Assembly: GCA_902621205.1 (NCBI GenBank)
Contig: CACNLH010000003.1
Location: forward strand, 62,001-126,000
Direction of reading: 5' to 3'
DNA length: 64,000 nucleotides
From: an uncultured Alphaproteobacteria bacterium
GTDB lineage: Bacteria > Pseudomonadota > Alphaproteobacteria > HIMB59
The translations under genes and the position numbers were made by a program. Below are positions 1 through 9,288 of the stretch, piece after piece (the stretch's first letter is position 1; each line of letters opens with the position of its first letter). The notes under the pieces are model-generated. The model did not search any database, was not told the DNA's origin, and worked only from the letters and a program-made list of their open reading frames with translations.

Positions 1-941
1 AAAAAATGTTTGGTAAAACTTTAGTTACAAAACAAACTGGTCCAAGTGGAAAACAAGTAAATAGACTTTATATTGAGGAAGGGTGTGATATCAAAAAAGA
101 GTACTATCTAAGTATGCTCGTGGATAGAGCGACATCTTCAATTTCAATTATAGCATCTACTGAGGGTGGTATGGAAATTGAGGAGGTAGCAGAAAAGCAA
201 CCTGAAAAAATTATTACTGTTAATGTCCCTGGGGACAGTATTATTGACCAAAATAGTTTAAATAAATTAACTGAGGGTCTAAAGATAGATCAAAACCTAT
301 CAAATGATTTTTGTGATCAAATTCAAAAAATTTACAATAGCTTTTTATCCTCAGATGCCTCTTTAGTGGAAGTTAATCCTTTTGTATTGACTGGTGAGGG
401 TAATTTTTTGGCTTTAGATGCAAAGGTATCGATAGATGATAATGCACTTTATAAACATAAAGATGTAGCTTCAATGAGAGATGAAACTGAAGAGGACCCT
501 GCAGAGATTGAGGCTTCAAAACATGAGCTTAACTACGTCAAATTAGATGGTCAAATTGGATGCATGGTAAATGGAGCTGGTCTTGCAATGGGTACAATGG
601 ATATAATAAAATTACATGGTGGCAGTCCTGCAAATTTTCTAGATGTAGGAGGAGGAGCTACAAAAGAGAGAGTGGCAAAAGCTTTTTCTATAATTCTGCA
701 AGATCCAAATGTAAAAGCTATTTTGGTAAATATTTTTGGTGGCATTATGAAATGTGACATTATCGCTGAGGGTGTGGTAGCTGCAGCTAAAGAGCTGTCT
801 ATTCAAGTTCCATTGGTAGTAAGATTAGAAGGAACCAATGTTGACCTAGGAAAAGAAATTTTAAATAAATCTGGGCTGTCAATTATTTCGGCAGATAATT
901 TAGAAGATGCAGCTCAAAAGGCAGTTAGGGCTTTAAACTAA
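1..941 (+). CDS. sucC: Succinyl-CoA synthetase beta subunit (ADP-forming), 5' truncated by window edge
   Basis: Beta subunit of the TCA-cycle enzyme that converts succinyl-CoA to succinate with ATP formation. The visible 311 or so residues compare with about 388 in the family, so roughly the first 75 (start of the ATP-grasp fold) lie before the window; the ATG at 6 is an internal Met, not the start. The [10 protein letters not shown] segment typical of alphaproteobacterial SucC, the Mg-binding VEVNPF motif near visible residue 122, and the [15 protein letters not shown] and DVGGGA segments of the ligase domain are all present. It is followed after 10 bases by sucD. The malate thiokinase homologue MtkA was considered, but the sequence reads as an ordinary SucC. 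Confidence 0.95.
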   Translation, partial: KMFGKTLVTKQTGPSGKQVNRLYIEEGCDIKKEYYLSMLVDRATSSISIIASTEGGMEIEEVAEKQPEKIITVNVPGDSIIDQNSLNKLTEGLKIDQNLSNDFCDQIQKIYNSFLSSDASLVEVNPFVLTGEGNFLALDAKVSIDDNALYKHKDVASMRDETEEDPAEIEASKHELNYVKLDGQIGCMVNGAGLAMGTMDIIKLHGGSPANFLDVGGGATKERVAKAFSIILQDPNVKAILVNIFGGIMKCDIIAEGVVAAAKELSIQVPLVVRLEGTNVDLGKEILNKSGLSIISADNLEDAAQKAVRALN

Positions 942-951
942 AGGAGAAATT

Positions 952-1824
952 ATGTCAGTATTAATTAATAAAAACACAAAAGTTATTTGCCAGGGTTTTA
1001 CTGGTTCTCAAGGTACATTTCACTCAGAACAAGCTATAAAATATGGAACTCAAATGGTTGGTGGGGTGACACCAAAGAAAGGTGGTCAAGAGCATTTAGG
1101 ACTTCCTGTGTTTAATAGTGTTAAAGAGGCAAAAGACAACACAGAAGCAAATGCAACTGTAATATACGTTCCACCTCCTTTTGCAGCTGGTGCTATAATT
1201 GAAGCGATTGATGCAAACATGGAACTAATCGTTTGTATAACTGAAGGAGTTCCAGTTCTTGATATGATGCAAGTAAAAAGAAAATTAGAAAAATCAAAAT
1301 CGCGTTTAATTGGACCCAACTGCCCTGGTATAATTACACCTGATGAATGCAAAATAGGTATTATGCCAGGTCATATTCACCAAAAAGGAAAAATAGGAGT
1401 TGTTAGCAGATCTGGCACACTAACATATGAAGCAGTTGCACAAACTTCTGCTGTAGGTCTGGGTCAATCGACTTGTATTGGTATTGGGGGAGATCCTATC
1501 AATGGAACAAACTTTATAGATTGCCTTGATCTTTTTTTAAAAGACCCCGAAACTGAAGGTATCATAATGATTGGAGAGATTGGTGGAACTGCTGAAGAGG
1601 AAGCTGCAGAATTTATTAAAAAATCTGAAATAAAAAAACCAGTTGCCTCTTTTATAGCTGGTGCTAGTGCTCCTGCTGGAAAAAGAATGGGTCATGCAGG
1701 TGCTATTATTTCTGGTGGAAAAGGCACTGCAGAGTCAAAGTTTAGTGCTTTAGAAGAAGCAGGAGTTCATATATCCAAATCACCAGCTAAGCTAGGTGAG
1801 ACAATCAAAGAAGCTTTAAACTAA
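952..1824 (+). CDS. sucD: Succinyl-CoA synthetase alpha subunit
   Basis: Alpha subunit, 290 residues, full length for the family. It carries the CoA-binding Rossmann start ([10 protein letters not shown], residues 15-24) and the phosphohistidine segment [13 protein letters not shown] near residue 247, where the His shuttles phosphate to the beta subunit. A clear Shine-Dalgarno sequence (AAGGAG at 941-946) precedes the ATG and overlaps the sucC stop, so the two are translationally linked. Its TAA stop overlaps the TAG stop of the convergent reductase gene (1821-1824), leaving no room for a terminator. Confidence 0.96.
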   Translation: MSVLINKNTKVICQGFTGSQGTFHSEQAIKYGTQMVGGVTPKKGGQEHLGLPVFNSVKEAKDNTEANATVIYVPPPFAAGAIIEAIDANMELIVCITEGVPVLDMMQVKRKLEKSKSRLIGPNCPGIITPDECKIGIMPGHIHQKGKIGVVSRSGTLTYEAVAQTSAVGLGQSTCIGIGGDPINGTNFIDCLDLFLKDPETEGIIMIGEIGGTAEEEAAEFIKKSEIKKPVASFIAGASAPAGKRMGHAGAIISGGKGTAESKFSALEEAGVHISKSPAKLGETIKEALN

Positions 1825-2798
1825 TATAATTTAGCTTCTTTAGCTCTAAGTTTGGTTAAAGCAAGAACTGTATCAATTGTAGGTGTTGGAACATTTGTAA
1901 TTTTTCCAAGCTCTTGAACAGAGGTGATTAAAGCATCAATCTCCATAGGTCTATCGCGTTCTAAATCTTGGAGCATAGATGTTTTATGTTCGCCAACTGC
2001 TTTAGCTGCATCAATTCTTCTCTCAACATCGAAAGGCTTGTCTATTCCTAAATTTTGAGAAATTGCATGAGCTTCATTCATCATATTTTTTATAACGGCT
2101 CTGACTTCGTCGTTGCTACAAATTTTGACAAGTGTAGAAGTTGTAAGTGCACTAATAGGATTAAGAGAAAGATTACCAAAAAGTTTTAACCAGATATCAC
2201 CTTTTATATTAGGTCTAACGGGTGCTTGAAAGCCTGCTTTTTCTAAAGTTTCAGAAAGATTTTTAATTCTATCAGTTTCCTCTCCATTTATTTCTCCTAG
2301 TTGAAACTTATCTCCCTCTAAGTGCTGAATAACGCCTGGTTTGATAACTTCTGATGCGGGATTAACTATACAGCCAATTATTTTTTCAGGGCCAATTCGA
2401 TCCCATTGACTTCCATCTGGATCAACTGAAGTAACTTTTTTATCTTTGAAATCAGGATTAATGTGATTGTAGAAATACCACCATGGGATACCATTCACAC
2501 CCCAAACAAATGAAGTATCATCTTTCATAAGAACTTCAAATGCATCAAGGCAACCCGGAACTGAATGAGCTTTTAGAGTTACAAAAATATAATCTTGCTT
2601 TCCAGCTTTTTCTGCTGTGTCTACACATTTTGGATATACAACTAGTTCTTTGCCATCTTTTCTTAATCTCAGTCCATCTTGCTTGATAGCCTGATAATGA
2701 GGCCCTCTAGCAATTAAAGTTACATCTGCACCTATCTCAGTAAGTTTTGCTCCCAGATAACCACCAATAGCTCCTGCACCGTAAATACAAATTTTCAT
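1821..2798 (-). CDS. Ketopantoate reductase (ApbA/PanE) family NADPH-dependent oxidoreductase
   Basis: 325 residues with an N-terminal GAGAIGG nucleotide-binding loop at residues 7-13. The C-terminal ApbA domain keeps the [12 protein letters not shown] stretch (catalytic Lys and Asn of the family) and the SMLQD plus MEID segment with the substrate-binding Glu. [11 protein letters not shown] segment near residue 100 marks a divergent subgroup that often is not true PanE. The aminotransferase gene sits immediately upstream with no spacer, so the two are surely co-transcribed. That pairing suggests reduction of a 2-oxo acid made by the aminotransferase rather than pantothenate synthesis; the substrate is an inference. 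PanE itself cannot be excluded. Confidence 0.8.
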   Translation of the reverse strand: MKICIYGAGAIGGYLGAKLTEIGADVTLIARGPHYQAIKQDGLRLRKDGKELVVYPKCVDTAEKAGKQDYIFVTLKAHSVPGCLDAFEVLMKDDTSFVWGVNGIPWWYFYNHINPDFKDKKVTSVDPDGSQWDRIGPEKIIGCIVNPASEVIKPGVIQHLEGDKFQLGEINGEETDRIKNLSETLEKAGFQAPVRPNIKGDIWLKLFGNLSLNPISALTTSTLVKICSNDEVRAVIKNMMNEAHAISQNLGIDKPFDVERRIDAAKAVGEHKTSMLQDLERDRPMEIDALITSVQELGKITNVPTPTIDTVLALTKLRAKEAKLY

Positions 2799-3959
2799 TT
2801 AAACCTTTAAATGTTTGATGGCAGCAGCAACACCACTTCCAAGTTCAAATTTTATTCCAACATCGTACATGGCTAATTCTGCAGTAGAAATTGCACCTAA
2901 AATCATAGTGCTATTTAAATCTCCAAGATGGCCAATTCTAAACAACTTTCCAGCTACTTTATTAAGCCCTCCTCCAAATGAGGTGTTATACTTGTTGTAT
3001 GCTGTTTTAACTACATCAGTAGAGTCAATTCCCTCTGGTACCATTATTGCAGTAACAGTATTTGAATAAAGTGAGGGATCCTTTGCACAAAGTTTAAGAC
3101 CCCAAGCACTAGATGCTTTTTGAACAGCTTGTGCTAAAAATTTATGACGTGCATAAATATTATCAATTCCCTCCTCCATCATCATATTAAGTGCCTCTCT
3201 AAGTCCTCTTAGAAGTGGCATTGGATTAGTATAAGGCCAATAGCCTGTTTCATTTATTTTAAGCATATCATGATAATCATAGTAAGCTCTGGGTAAATTC
3301 GATGTTTTTGCAATTTCTAAAGCCTTTTGGCTTACACAAGATATAGCCAAACCAGCAGGTAACATAAATCCTTTTTGAGAGCCTGAAACTGCAACATCAA
3401 CCCCCCATGCGTCCATTTCAAATTTGATTGAGCCTATTGAACTTACGCCATCAACAAATAGTAAGGCAGGATGATTAAGATTATTTAAAAGGTCTCTTGT
3501 TGCTTTAACATCATTTGTAACCCCAGTGGAGGTTTCATTGTGAGTTACAAGAACTGCTTTAATTTTATGATCCTTATCTTCTGATAATATTTTTTCAAAT
3601 TCATCATGAGGTGTCCCAGAACCCCACTCTAGATCAACTTCCTCAACTTCAATGTGTAGTTTTTTACACATTTCTATCCAAAGGTGTGAAAAATGTCCAA
3701 ATCTAGCTGATAAAACTTTATCTCCCTTACTTAATAAATTTGTAAGTGCTGCTTCCCATCCACTTGAGCCTGTACCAGGAAATATAATTGGTTGTGCAGA
3801 TGTCGTCTCAAAAACTTTTTTTAAATCGTTTATTAGTGGGTGCCAAAATTTATCCATACCGGGTGCACGATGGTCCTCGTTTGAAATATCCATCGCCTGT
3901 CTAACCCTATCTGGCATGTTTGTAGGTCCTGGTACGAAAAGTGAAATTTTACCTGGCAT
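2799..3959 (-). CDS. Class V PLP aminotransferase, serine-glyoxylate or alanine-glyoxylate type
   Basis: 386 residues, full length for the AGXT/SgaA group of class V aminotransferases. The PLP Lys is K196 in SGSQKGFMLPAG, and D170 in FVDGVSS would pair with the pyridine nitrogen. The N-terminal FVPGPTNMPDRV and the GTGSSGWEAAL loop are typical of serine-glyoxylate and aspartate-glyoxylate aminotransferases. It would pass an amino group from serine, alanine or aspartate to glyoxylate, making glycine. It is the first gene of a two-gene unit with the ApbA-family reductase, a sensible partner if hydroxypyruvate is the product. The exact donor cannot be told from sequence alone. Confidence 0.85.
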   Translation of the reverse strand: MPGKISLFVPGPTNMPDRVRQAMDISNEDHRAPGMDKFWHPLINDLKKVFETTSAQPIIFPGTGSSGWEAALTNLLSKGDKVLSARFGHFSHLWIEMCKKLHIEVEEVDLEWGSGTPHDEFEKILSEDKDHKIKAVLVTHNETSTGVTNDVKATRDLLNNLNHPALLFVDGVSSIGSIKFEMDAWGVDVAVSGSQKGFMLPAGLAISCVSQKALEIAKTSNLPRAYYDYHDMLKINETGYWPYTNPMPLLRGLREALNMMMEEGIDNIYARHKFLAQAVQKASSAWGLKLCAKDPSLYSNTVTAIMVPEGIDSTDVVKTAYNKYNTSFGGGLNKVAGKLFRIGHLGDLNSTMILGAISTAELAMYDVGIKFELGSGVAAAIKHLKV

Positions 3960-4027
3960 AATTTATTCTATATCCTTTCTATACAAATAATGACCTTATG
4001 GATTGCTTTAATACAATATTTATTAAA

Positions 4028-4044
4028 ATTTCACAAAGTGAAAT
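4028..4044 (-). terminator. Possible intrinsic terminator after tRNA-Glu
   Basis: On the minus strand a 7-bp perfect inverted repeat (ATTTCAC/GTGAAAT) with a 3-base loop lies 17 bases downstream of tRNA-Glu and is followed by TTTAATA. The stem is AT-rich and the T tract short, so it is a weak terminator candidate. It may also separate tRNA-Glu from the aminotransferase operon that starts at 3959. Confidence 0.4.
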
Positions 4045-4060
4045 AAAAAAGTCAATATTT

Positions 4061-4135
4061 TGGCATCTCCTACGGGAATCGAACCCGTGTCTTCACCGTG
4101 AAAGGGTGATGTCCTAACCGCTAGACGAAGGAGAC
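4061..4135 (-). tRNA. tRNA-Glu (UUC)
   Basis: Cloverleaf on the minus strand: a 7-bp acceptor stem GTCTCCT/AGGAGAT with one G-U pair, anticodon stem TCACC/GGTGA around loop CTTTCAC, and a GGTTCGATTCC T-arm. The anticodon TTC is at 4100-4102. The discriminator is G and the CCA end is encoded (4061-4063). It lies between recJ and the aminotransferase gene. No integrase or duplicated tRNA end is seen nearby. Confidence 0.97.
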
Positions 4136-4154
4136 ATCGGTGTTTAAAACAAAC

Positions 4155-4182
4155 AAAATAGCTAGATTTAATAAAAAATCAA
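4155..4182 (-). promoter_or_regulatory. Candidate sigma-70 promoter for tRNA-Glu
   Basis: On the minus strand TTGATT (4177-4182) and TATTTT (4155-4160) are 16 bases apart, just after the recJ stop. Transcription would start about 13 bases before the tRNA 5' end at 4135. The match is modest and the background is AT-rich, so this is tentative. Confidence 0.35.
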
Positions 4183-5904
4183 TCAATGAATATCTTCAAG
4201 ATGAATTATAGTTTTTTCACTATAAGTATCTTTTTTTACCTTAAAATAGCAATTAAACTCAGGTTTGTTTGATAAATAATTTTTTAATTCTTTCGATGAT
4301 ATATCGAAGAACATGCCTTCACATGAAAAGCCAAGATTATCTGATACTTTTAATTTGGCATGCTTATCTTTAAAAATTTGTAATATTTCAATTTTAGCAT
4401 TTTCAATTTTAAATATTGGCTCAGAATTTTGTTGGCCAAAAGGACTTAAAGACTCAAGGTCACTTAAAAGATTATTATTGATCACATTAACATCAATTAA
4501 AGAGTCATAAGACTTTTCATTTAAAATTTCCAGGTTATTTGTCTCTGCAATTAAAAAGTTTTTAAAGTCATCAACATTTTCTTTTTTTAAAGTAAAACCA
4601 CAGGCTTTATGGTGACCACCACCTTTAATCAAAATACCTTTTTCTGTAGCTTGCATCATCAATAATCCAATATTTTTTTCACCCTGTGATCTACCTGATC
4701 CAACAACCAAATCGTTTGATTGAGTCATTACAAATGATGGACGATTATTAATACGCATTAATCTTCCAGCTATAATTCCTACAACACCAATATGCCATTT
4801 TTCATCATAGAAAAAATTTATATTTAAATTGTTATTGATGTTGATATCTATTTCTTTAACAATTTTCGATTGAATTTTTTGTCTGTTTTGATTGTGTAGC
4901 TCAATAATTTGTGCAAACTGAACAGCTTGGTGTATATTTTCTGAAGATAAAAGATTATAAGCAAGTAAAGACTCTCCCATTCTTCCTCCAGCATTAATTC
5001 TAGGGCCTATAATATATCCGAGATGATATTCTGATATTTTTTGTTTTATCTTCGAAAGATTAATAAGAGTTTGTATACCTTTATTGCTGTTATCAGAATT
5101 AATTAGTCTCAGTCCTTGTTTTACAAGTGTTCGATTTATATTGTTTAAAGGAACTAAATCACAAATAGTAGCAAGAGAAACAAGATCTAAATATTGTAAA
5201 ACGTCTTTTTTTTCAAATATTTCCTCATTGTTTAAAAAAACGATAACTAAAAATGATAGAGCTGTTGCACATAAATCATCAAGATTAGATTTATCCTCAG
5301 GTGTTTTAGGATTTATAACAATCGATTCATTAAAATAATGATCACATTCATGATGATCAATTACAAGAAGTTCTGCACCTTGACTGTTAATATACTTCTG
5401 TTCATCAAAATTATTGCTACCACAATCTAAAACCAAAATGTTCGAGCTAAATTCTAGTAATTTGTTACAGGCGGGTGTGCTTAATCCATACCCTTCATTT
5501 AATCTATTTGGAATATAAACAAAGACTTCAATGTCAAATTGAGTTAGATATTTTTTGAAAATTGATGCAGCACAGGCACCATCTACATCATAATCTGAGA
5601 ATATAGAAATTTTTTTGTCATTTTTTATTTTTTTAAAAAATGAAGTTATTTTTTTTAAATTATTTAATTTTAAAATTTCATTAAAAGATATGTTATCTTT
5701 TAATTTTGAATTTAAAAAATTTGGTATTTTACTAATTTTACGATTTATTAATAATTTTGAAAGATTAATAGATATATTATTCTTTTGAGCTACTTCAAAA
5801 ACTAATTCATCATTAAAATCAGAATTTAATGGTCTCCAAATAGTACCGTTAAAACTCTTATCAGTAGTCAAGTTGTTTGATGTCAAAGTTGTGTTTTCCA
5901 TCAA
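4183..5904 (-). CDS. recJ: Single-stranded-DNA-specific 5'-3' exonuclease RecJ
   Basis: 573 residues. The DHH-family Mn-binding motifs are intact: DYDVDG at 104-109, the Asp in VLDCGS at 160 and DHH at 183-185; the DHHA1 motif GGGHH is at 428-432, followed by the C-terminal OB-like domain. It degrades 5' single strands in RecFOR recombination and mismatch repair, and recO is also in this window. The ATG at 5904 gives a 44-base overlap with glpX. In-frame TTG codons at 5889 and 5874 would shorten the overlap, and the conserved WRPL segment only begins at residue 23. The hom-glpX-recJ order is familiar from Alphaproteobacteria. Confidence 0.95.
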   Translation of the reverse strand: MMENTTLTSNNLTTDKSFNGTIWRPLNSDFNDELVFEVAQKNNISINLSKLLINRKISKIPNFLNSKLKDNISFNEILKLNNLKKITSFFKKIKNDKKISIFSDYDVDGACAASIFKKYLTQFDIEVFVYIPNRLNEGYGLSTPACNKLLEFSSNILVLDCGSNNFDEQKYINSQGAELLVIDHHECDHYFNESIVINPKTPEDKSNLDDLCATALSFLVIVFLNNEEIFEKKDVLQYLDLVSLATICDLVPLNNINRTLVKQGLRLINSDNSNKGIQTLINLSKIKQKISEYHLGYIIGPRINAGGRMGESLLAYNLLSSENIHQAVQFAQIIELHNQNRQKIQSKIVKEIDININNNLNINFFYDEKWHIGVVGIIAGRLMRINNRPSFVMTQSNDLVVGSGRSQGEKNIGLLMMQATEKGILIKGGGHHKACGFTLKKENVDDFKNFLIAETNNLEILNEKSYDSLIDVNVINNNLLSDLESLSPFGQQNSEPIFKIENAKIEILQIFKDKHAKLKVSDNLGFSCEGMFFDISSKELKNYLSNKPEFNCYFKVKKDTYSEKTIIHLEDIH

Positions 5905-6814
5905 TCTCTCTAATAGTTCCTGTTTTTGAACGCATCACAATAGAGTGTGTTGTAGCAAAATTCTTGTTTATGTTAATTCCACGAAGCATTGTACCATCAG
6001 TTACACCTGTAGCTGAAAACATAACATCTCCTTTAGCTAGATCGTTGAGCTTATAAATTTTATCTAAATTTGTTATGCCTGTTTTTTTCGCTCTATCAGT
6101 TTCTTGGTCATTATAAAAAATAAGCTGACCCTCTAAATATCCCCCAACACATTGTAAAGCGGCAGCGGCTAGCACACCCTCTGGAGCGCCACCGATACCG
6201 TAATACATATCAATGTTACTACTATCTATGACAGAGGAAATGACAGCACTGACATCTCCATCACCAATAATTTTTATTCTAGCACCTGCAGATCTTATTA
6301 TTTCAATATCTTCTTGGTGTCTTTCTCGATCTAAAACACATATTACTAAATCCTCAGTATTAATTTTTTTATATTCTGCAAGTGCTTTAATATTTGATCT
6401 AAGATCTTGGTTGAGAGATACAACATTTTCATTTTCAACCTTAGCTGAAATTTTTCTCATATAGACATCTGGTGCATTTAAAAAACCACCCTCTTGAGCC
6501 AACGCAATAACAGCCATAGCGTTCTCTCCACCTTTTGCTGTTATTGTAGTGCCCTCTAAAGGATCAAGGGCTATATCCACATTAGGGCCACCCTGACCAA
6601 CTTCCTCACCTATGTAGAGCATGGGCGCTTCATCTCTCTCACCCTCGCCTATAACTACTGTCCCAGATATTGTAAGAGAATTCAGACATTTTCTCATTGC
6701 GTCAACTGCAGCCTGATCAGCTGCCTTTTCATTTCCTCTTCCAATATGTTTAGAAGCAGCTAATGCTGCAAATTCAGAAACTCGAACTAACTCTATAGCA
6801 AGATTCCTATCCAA
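5861..6814 (-). CDS. glpX: Class II fructose-1,6-bisphosphatase (GlpX type)
   Basis: 317 residues, full length. It hydrolyses fructose-1,6-bisphosphate in gluconeogenesis, and many class II enzymes also act on sedoheptulose-1,7-bisphosphate. Metal-site motifs are visible: GEGERDEAPM at about 56-65 and DPLEGTT at 84-90, followed by GGENAMAV. The start overlaps the end of hom by 8 bases and its end runs 44 bases into recJ, so all three are translated from one message. No other FBPase is in the window. Confidence 0.96.
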   Translation of the reverse strand: MDRNLAIELVRVSEFAALAASKHIGRGNEKAADQAAVDAMRKCLNSLTISGTVVIGEGERDEAPMLYIGEEVGQGGPNVDIALDPLEGTTITAKGGENAMAVIALAQEGGFLNAPDVYMRKISAKVENENVVSLNQDLRSNIKALAEYKKINTEDLVICVLDRERHQEDIEIIRSAGARIKIIGDGDVSAVISSVIDSSNIDMYYGIGGAPEGVLAAAALQCVGGYLEGQLIFYNDQETDRAKKTGITNLDKIYKLNDLAKGDVMFSATGVTDGTMLRGININKNFATTHSIVMRSKTGTIREIDGKHNFDIKQLDY

Positions 6815-8093
6815 TATTTTCCTCTATCCTGATGACTGATATCTCGTTTTTAATAAAACTTGTCTTCTTTAAATTATTTACAACTTGAGTGATATTTTTA
6901 ATACCAACAGGATCAGATATAATAATTATAGGAACAACTTTTTCATTATTAGTATTCAATTGAATTATAGATTTTATGGAAATTGATTTTTGAGAAAATA
7001 ATTGGGCAATCGATTTAAGAACACCAACTTTATTGAGCACAGACATTCTTAAGTAATATGGTCTAATTCTTTGAGATTGATTGACAAACTTTGCATTCAA
7101 CATTTGTGAGTATTTTTTTATAAAAACACCTTTAATAGAAGAATAATTAATAAATTTCTTTAAATCTGAGATGATAGAAGTAGCTGTTGGGTAACCTCCA
7201 GCTCCTTTGCCAACTAAGCTAGTTTTTAAAAAATTCTCACCTTCTAAAGTAATAACGTTTTCTTCAAAATTAGTTTTTGCAATCAAACTTGACTCTGGCA
7301 CAAAACAAGGTGCCACAGATGAAAAAAACTTATCTTTATACCTCTCTGTTAAAGAGACAAGTTTTAATTTATAACCAAGGTTTAGACCTTGTTCTAAATC
7401 TATTAGCTTAATATTTTCAATTCCATCATAGTGCATATCAGAAAATTTAAACTTTTTTCCAAAAGATATATTTGAGAGTAAAACAAGTTTGTGCATAGCA
7501 TCTTTTCCAGATAAATCAGCACTAGAGTCTTGTTCAGCAAATCCATTTTTAATAGCTTGTTCTAATGTTTCTTTGAAACTGATCTTATTTTCATACATTT
7601 TTGAAATAATATAGTTAGTTGTGCCATTAAAAATTCCATAAATTGAATTAACCTTTGAGGGGTGAATACTATTCTCTATTGTTCTTATTACTGGCACAGC
7701 ACCCAATACAGCAGCCTCAAAACCTAAAAATAAATTCGACTTATCAAAGCCCTCAAAAAACAAACTAGACTTTTCTGCTAATTGAGCCTTATTAGCAGTA
7801 ATAAGAGATATTTTATTTTTTAAACAAAATTTATATAGATCATTTATGTACTTTCCTGTGCCTCCTATAGTTTCAATGATTAAATCAGGTTTAAATTGGA
7901 TTAAGCTCTTATAATCGCCAACCCATTTGTATTTACTAATATTGATTATTCTTTTCTTTTTCTTATTTTTTGCACCAATAGCAACTATTTCACATTTAGT
8001 ATCATCCAAAATATATGAATTTTTTTCTAATAGCTTTACAACATGAGAGCCTACGACTCCTAAACCTAAAACTGCTATTTTAATCTTGTTCAT
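6807..8093 (-). CDS. hom: Homoserine dehydrogenase
   Basis: 428 residues: NAD(P)-binding Rossmann domain with GLGVVGS at 10-16, catalytic domain with GIFNGTTNYI and the AAVLGAVPVIR segment, and a C-terminal ACT domain from about residue 350. It reduces aspartate semialdehyde to homoserine on the way to threonine and methionine; the ACT domain implies feedback control. There is no fused aspartokinase. The start overlaps the small membrane-protein gene upstream by 14 bases and the end overlaps glpX by 8. Confidence 0.95.
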   Translation of the reverse strand: MNKIKIAVLGLGVVGSHVVKLLEKNSYILDDTKCEIVAIGAKNKKKKRIINISKYKWVGDYKSLIQFKPDLIIETIGGTGKYINDLYKFCLKNKISLITANKAQLAEKSSLFFEGFDKSNLFLGFEAAVLGAVPVIRTIENSIHPSKVNSIYGIFNGTTNYIISKMYENKISFKETLEQAIKNGFAEQDSSADLSGKDAMHKLVLLSNISFGKKFKFSDMHYDGIENIKLIDLEQGLNLGYKLKLVSLTERYKDKFFSSVAPCFVPESSLIAKTNFEENVITLEGENFLKTSLVGKGAGGYPTATSIISDLKKFINYSSIKGVFIKKYSQMLNAKFVNQSQRIRPYYLRMSVLNKVGVLKSIAQLFSQKSISIKSIIQLNTNNEKVVPIIIISDPVGIKNITQVVNNLKKTSFIKNEISVIRIEENIG

Positions 8094-8301
8094 TTTGAGA
8101 TTTTAAAATTTGTTCTTTTCTAATATTACTCTTTTCGTTAAATTCCTCTAATTCTTTTTTCTTTTCCATCAAATTTTTATCAAAATTTTGGAATGATCTT
8201 TCGCAAGAAATAGTAATTATTAATAGTGAAATGACAGAAAAAATAAATAAAAAATTATCTTTTAGAGAACTGAAAACTTCGTCTAGCTTTTTGCCTACCA
8301 T
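8080..8301 (-). CDS. Small single-pass membrane protein of unknown function, overlapping rpsI
   Basis: 73 residues that I do not recognise. A 16-residue polar start precedes one hydrophobic helix (about residues 18-31, ending LLIITISC), then a highly charged Lys/Glu-rich tail likely to form a coiled coil. The topology resembles small bitopic proteins such as FtsL or FtsB, but no family signature is visible. The ISC could be a poor lipobox. The only ATG lies inside rpsI, giving a 47-base overlap; no ATG, GTG or TTG occurs between the rpsI stop and the helix. The 3' end overlaps hom by 14 bases. The protein-like composition argues that it is real. Confidence 0.5.
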   Translation of the reverse strand: MVGKKLDEVFSSLKDNFLFIFSVISLLIITISCERSFQNFDKNLMEKKKELEEFNEKSNIRKEQILKSQNEQD

Positions 8302-8644
8302 ACTTTTTTCGTTCTACTGTTCTAGAGTCTCTTGTTAAAAACCCATTTTTCTTTAAAACATCTTTGGTGTTTGGATCTATTTTTGTTAAAGCTCTGCTAA
8401 GTCCATGTTTAATAGCTCCAGCTTGACCAGATAAACCTCCACCTAATACTGTAATTCTAAGATCCACAGAGTCTGATTTTTTTGCAACCTCTAATGGTTG
8501 GTTAATTATCATTCTTAATGCTTTATCAGGAAAATATTCATCAATATTTTTTTTATTAATTGTTATATTTCCTGTTCCATTAGAAACCCAAACTCTTGCA
8601 ATAGACTCTTTACGTCTTCCAGTACTATAGACTTGATCAGACAT
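8255..8644 (-). CDS. rpsI: 30S ribosomal protein uS9
   Basis: 129 residues, close to the usual 130. The start [14 protein letters not shown] and the [12 protein letters not shown] loop are diagnostic, and the basic C-terminal tail ends in FSKR, which reaches the ribosomal P-site tRNA. It overlaps rplM by 8 bases in the classic rplM-rpsI operon, and its last 47 bases also encode the start of the small membrane protein downstream. Confidence 0.98.
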   Translation of the reverse strand: MSDQVYSTGRRKESIARVWVSNGTGNITINKKNIDEYFPDKALRMIINQPLEVAKKSDSVDLRITVLGGGLSGQAGAIKHGLSRALTKIDPNTKDVLKKNGFLTRDSRTVERKKYGRQKARRSFQFSKR

Positions 8645-9104
8645 TTACTTTGTTCTTCCTATTAATAGATTTAAAATCTAAGTTTTTTGGATTTTGAGAC
8701 TCATGTGGATGATTGGCATCTCTATAAAGTTTTATACTATTTTTCATAAGGTCTCTAAATAAAGGAGAGTTTGGAAGCATTCCTTTTATTGCTTTTTTAA
8801 TAATATCATCAGATTTATTTTTTTCTTTTAGTTTGTCAGGTGTAGTTTCTTTAATTCCACCAGGGTGACCTGTGTGTTTGTAATATTTTTTATCAGTGTT
8901 TTTATTACCTGAAAATTTTACTTTATCTGTGTTAATAATAATTACACCATCTCCGACTGGTAAATTAGGGGAGTATTGTGGTTTGTTTTTACCTTTAAGA
9001 ATTAAACTTACCCTTGAAGCAAGCCTTCCTACAGAGATATCTGTGGCATCTAGTAAATGCCATGCTTTTTGAAATTCAGATTTTTTTAAAGTAGTAGTTT
9101 TCAC
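8637..9104 (-). CDS. rplM: 50S ribosomal protein uL13
   Basis: 155 residues, normal length. Recognised from [17 protein letters not shown], the [12 protein letters not shown] segment, [10 protein letters not shown] and the KGMLPNSPL region. The start codon is GTG. A promoter-like sequence sits only a few bases upstream, implying a very short leader. First gene of the rplM-rpsI unit that continues into the small membrane protein, hom, glpX and recJ. Confidence 0.97.
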   Translation of the reverse strand: MKTTTLKKSEFQKAWHLLDATDISVGRLASRVSLILKGKNKPQYSPNLPVGDGVIIINTDKVKFSGNKNTDKKYYKHTGHPGGIKETTPDKLKEKNKSDDIIKKAIKGMLPNSPLFRDLMKNSIKLYRDANHPHESQNPKNLDFKSINRKNKVNV

Positions 9105-9113
9105 GATAGAGGG

Positions 9114-9141
9114 AATATAAGTAAAATCATTAAAAAAGCAA
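9114..9141 (-). promoter_or_regulatory. Candidate sigma-70 promoter for the rplM-rpsI operon
   Basis: On the minus strand TTGCTT (9136-9141) and TATATT (9114-9119) are separated by 16 bases. The expected start of transcription falls around 9107, only about 3 bases before the rplM GTG at 9104. The mRNA would thus be almost leaderless, and no Shine-Dalgarno sequence is seen in the interval. Confidence 0.4.
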
Positions 9142-9210
9142 GGATTATAGATAAAATTTTCCTCATTAATTGATAATAAACTTAATTTTTAAACATTATT
9201 CTCATTTTTT

Positions 9211-9287
9211 TGGTCGGGGGTACTGGACTTGAACCAGCGACCTCACGCCCCCCAGACGCGCACTCTACCAGACTGAGCTAACCCCCG
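9211..9287 (-). tRNA. tRNA-Pro (GGG)
   Basis: 77-base cloverleaf on the minus strand: acceptor CGGGGGT/ACCCCCG, D-arm GCTC/GAGT, anticodon stem CGCGT/GCGTG around loop CTGGGGG, T-arm GCTGG/CCAGT with TTCAAGT loop, discriminator A and an encoded CCA. The anticodon GGG is at 9251-9253, with G37 as in proline tRNAs. Only one base separates its 5' end from the stop codon of the MerR-type gene upstream, so it is probably cut out of the plsX-ihfA-merR transcript. Confidence 0.95.
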
Positions 9288-9288
9288 A

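Noticed and set aside
6-941. The first ATG at base 6 as the true start of sucC
   Set aside because: The protein from there is about 75 residues shorter than SucC and starts in the middle of the ATP-grasp domain; the gene simply begins before the window.
1-3959. A serine-cycle malate thiokinase (MtkAB) plus serine-glyoxylate aminotransferase cluster
   Set aside because: The first two genes read as ordinary SucC and SucD, the aminotransferase faces the other way, and no other serine-cycle gene is nearby.
3652-3990. Plus-strand frame of 112 codons opposite the aminotransferase
   Set aside because: Lies opposite the conserved class V aminotransferase and has no recognisable protein features.
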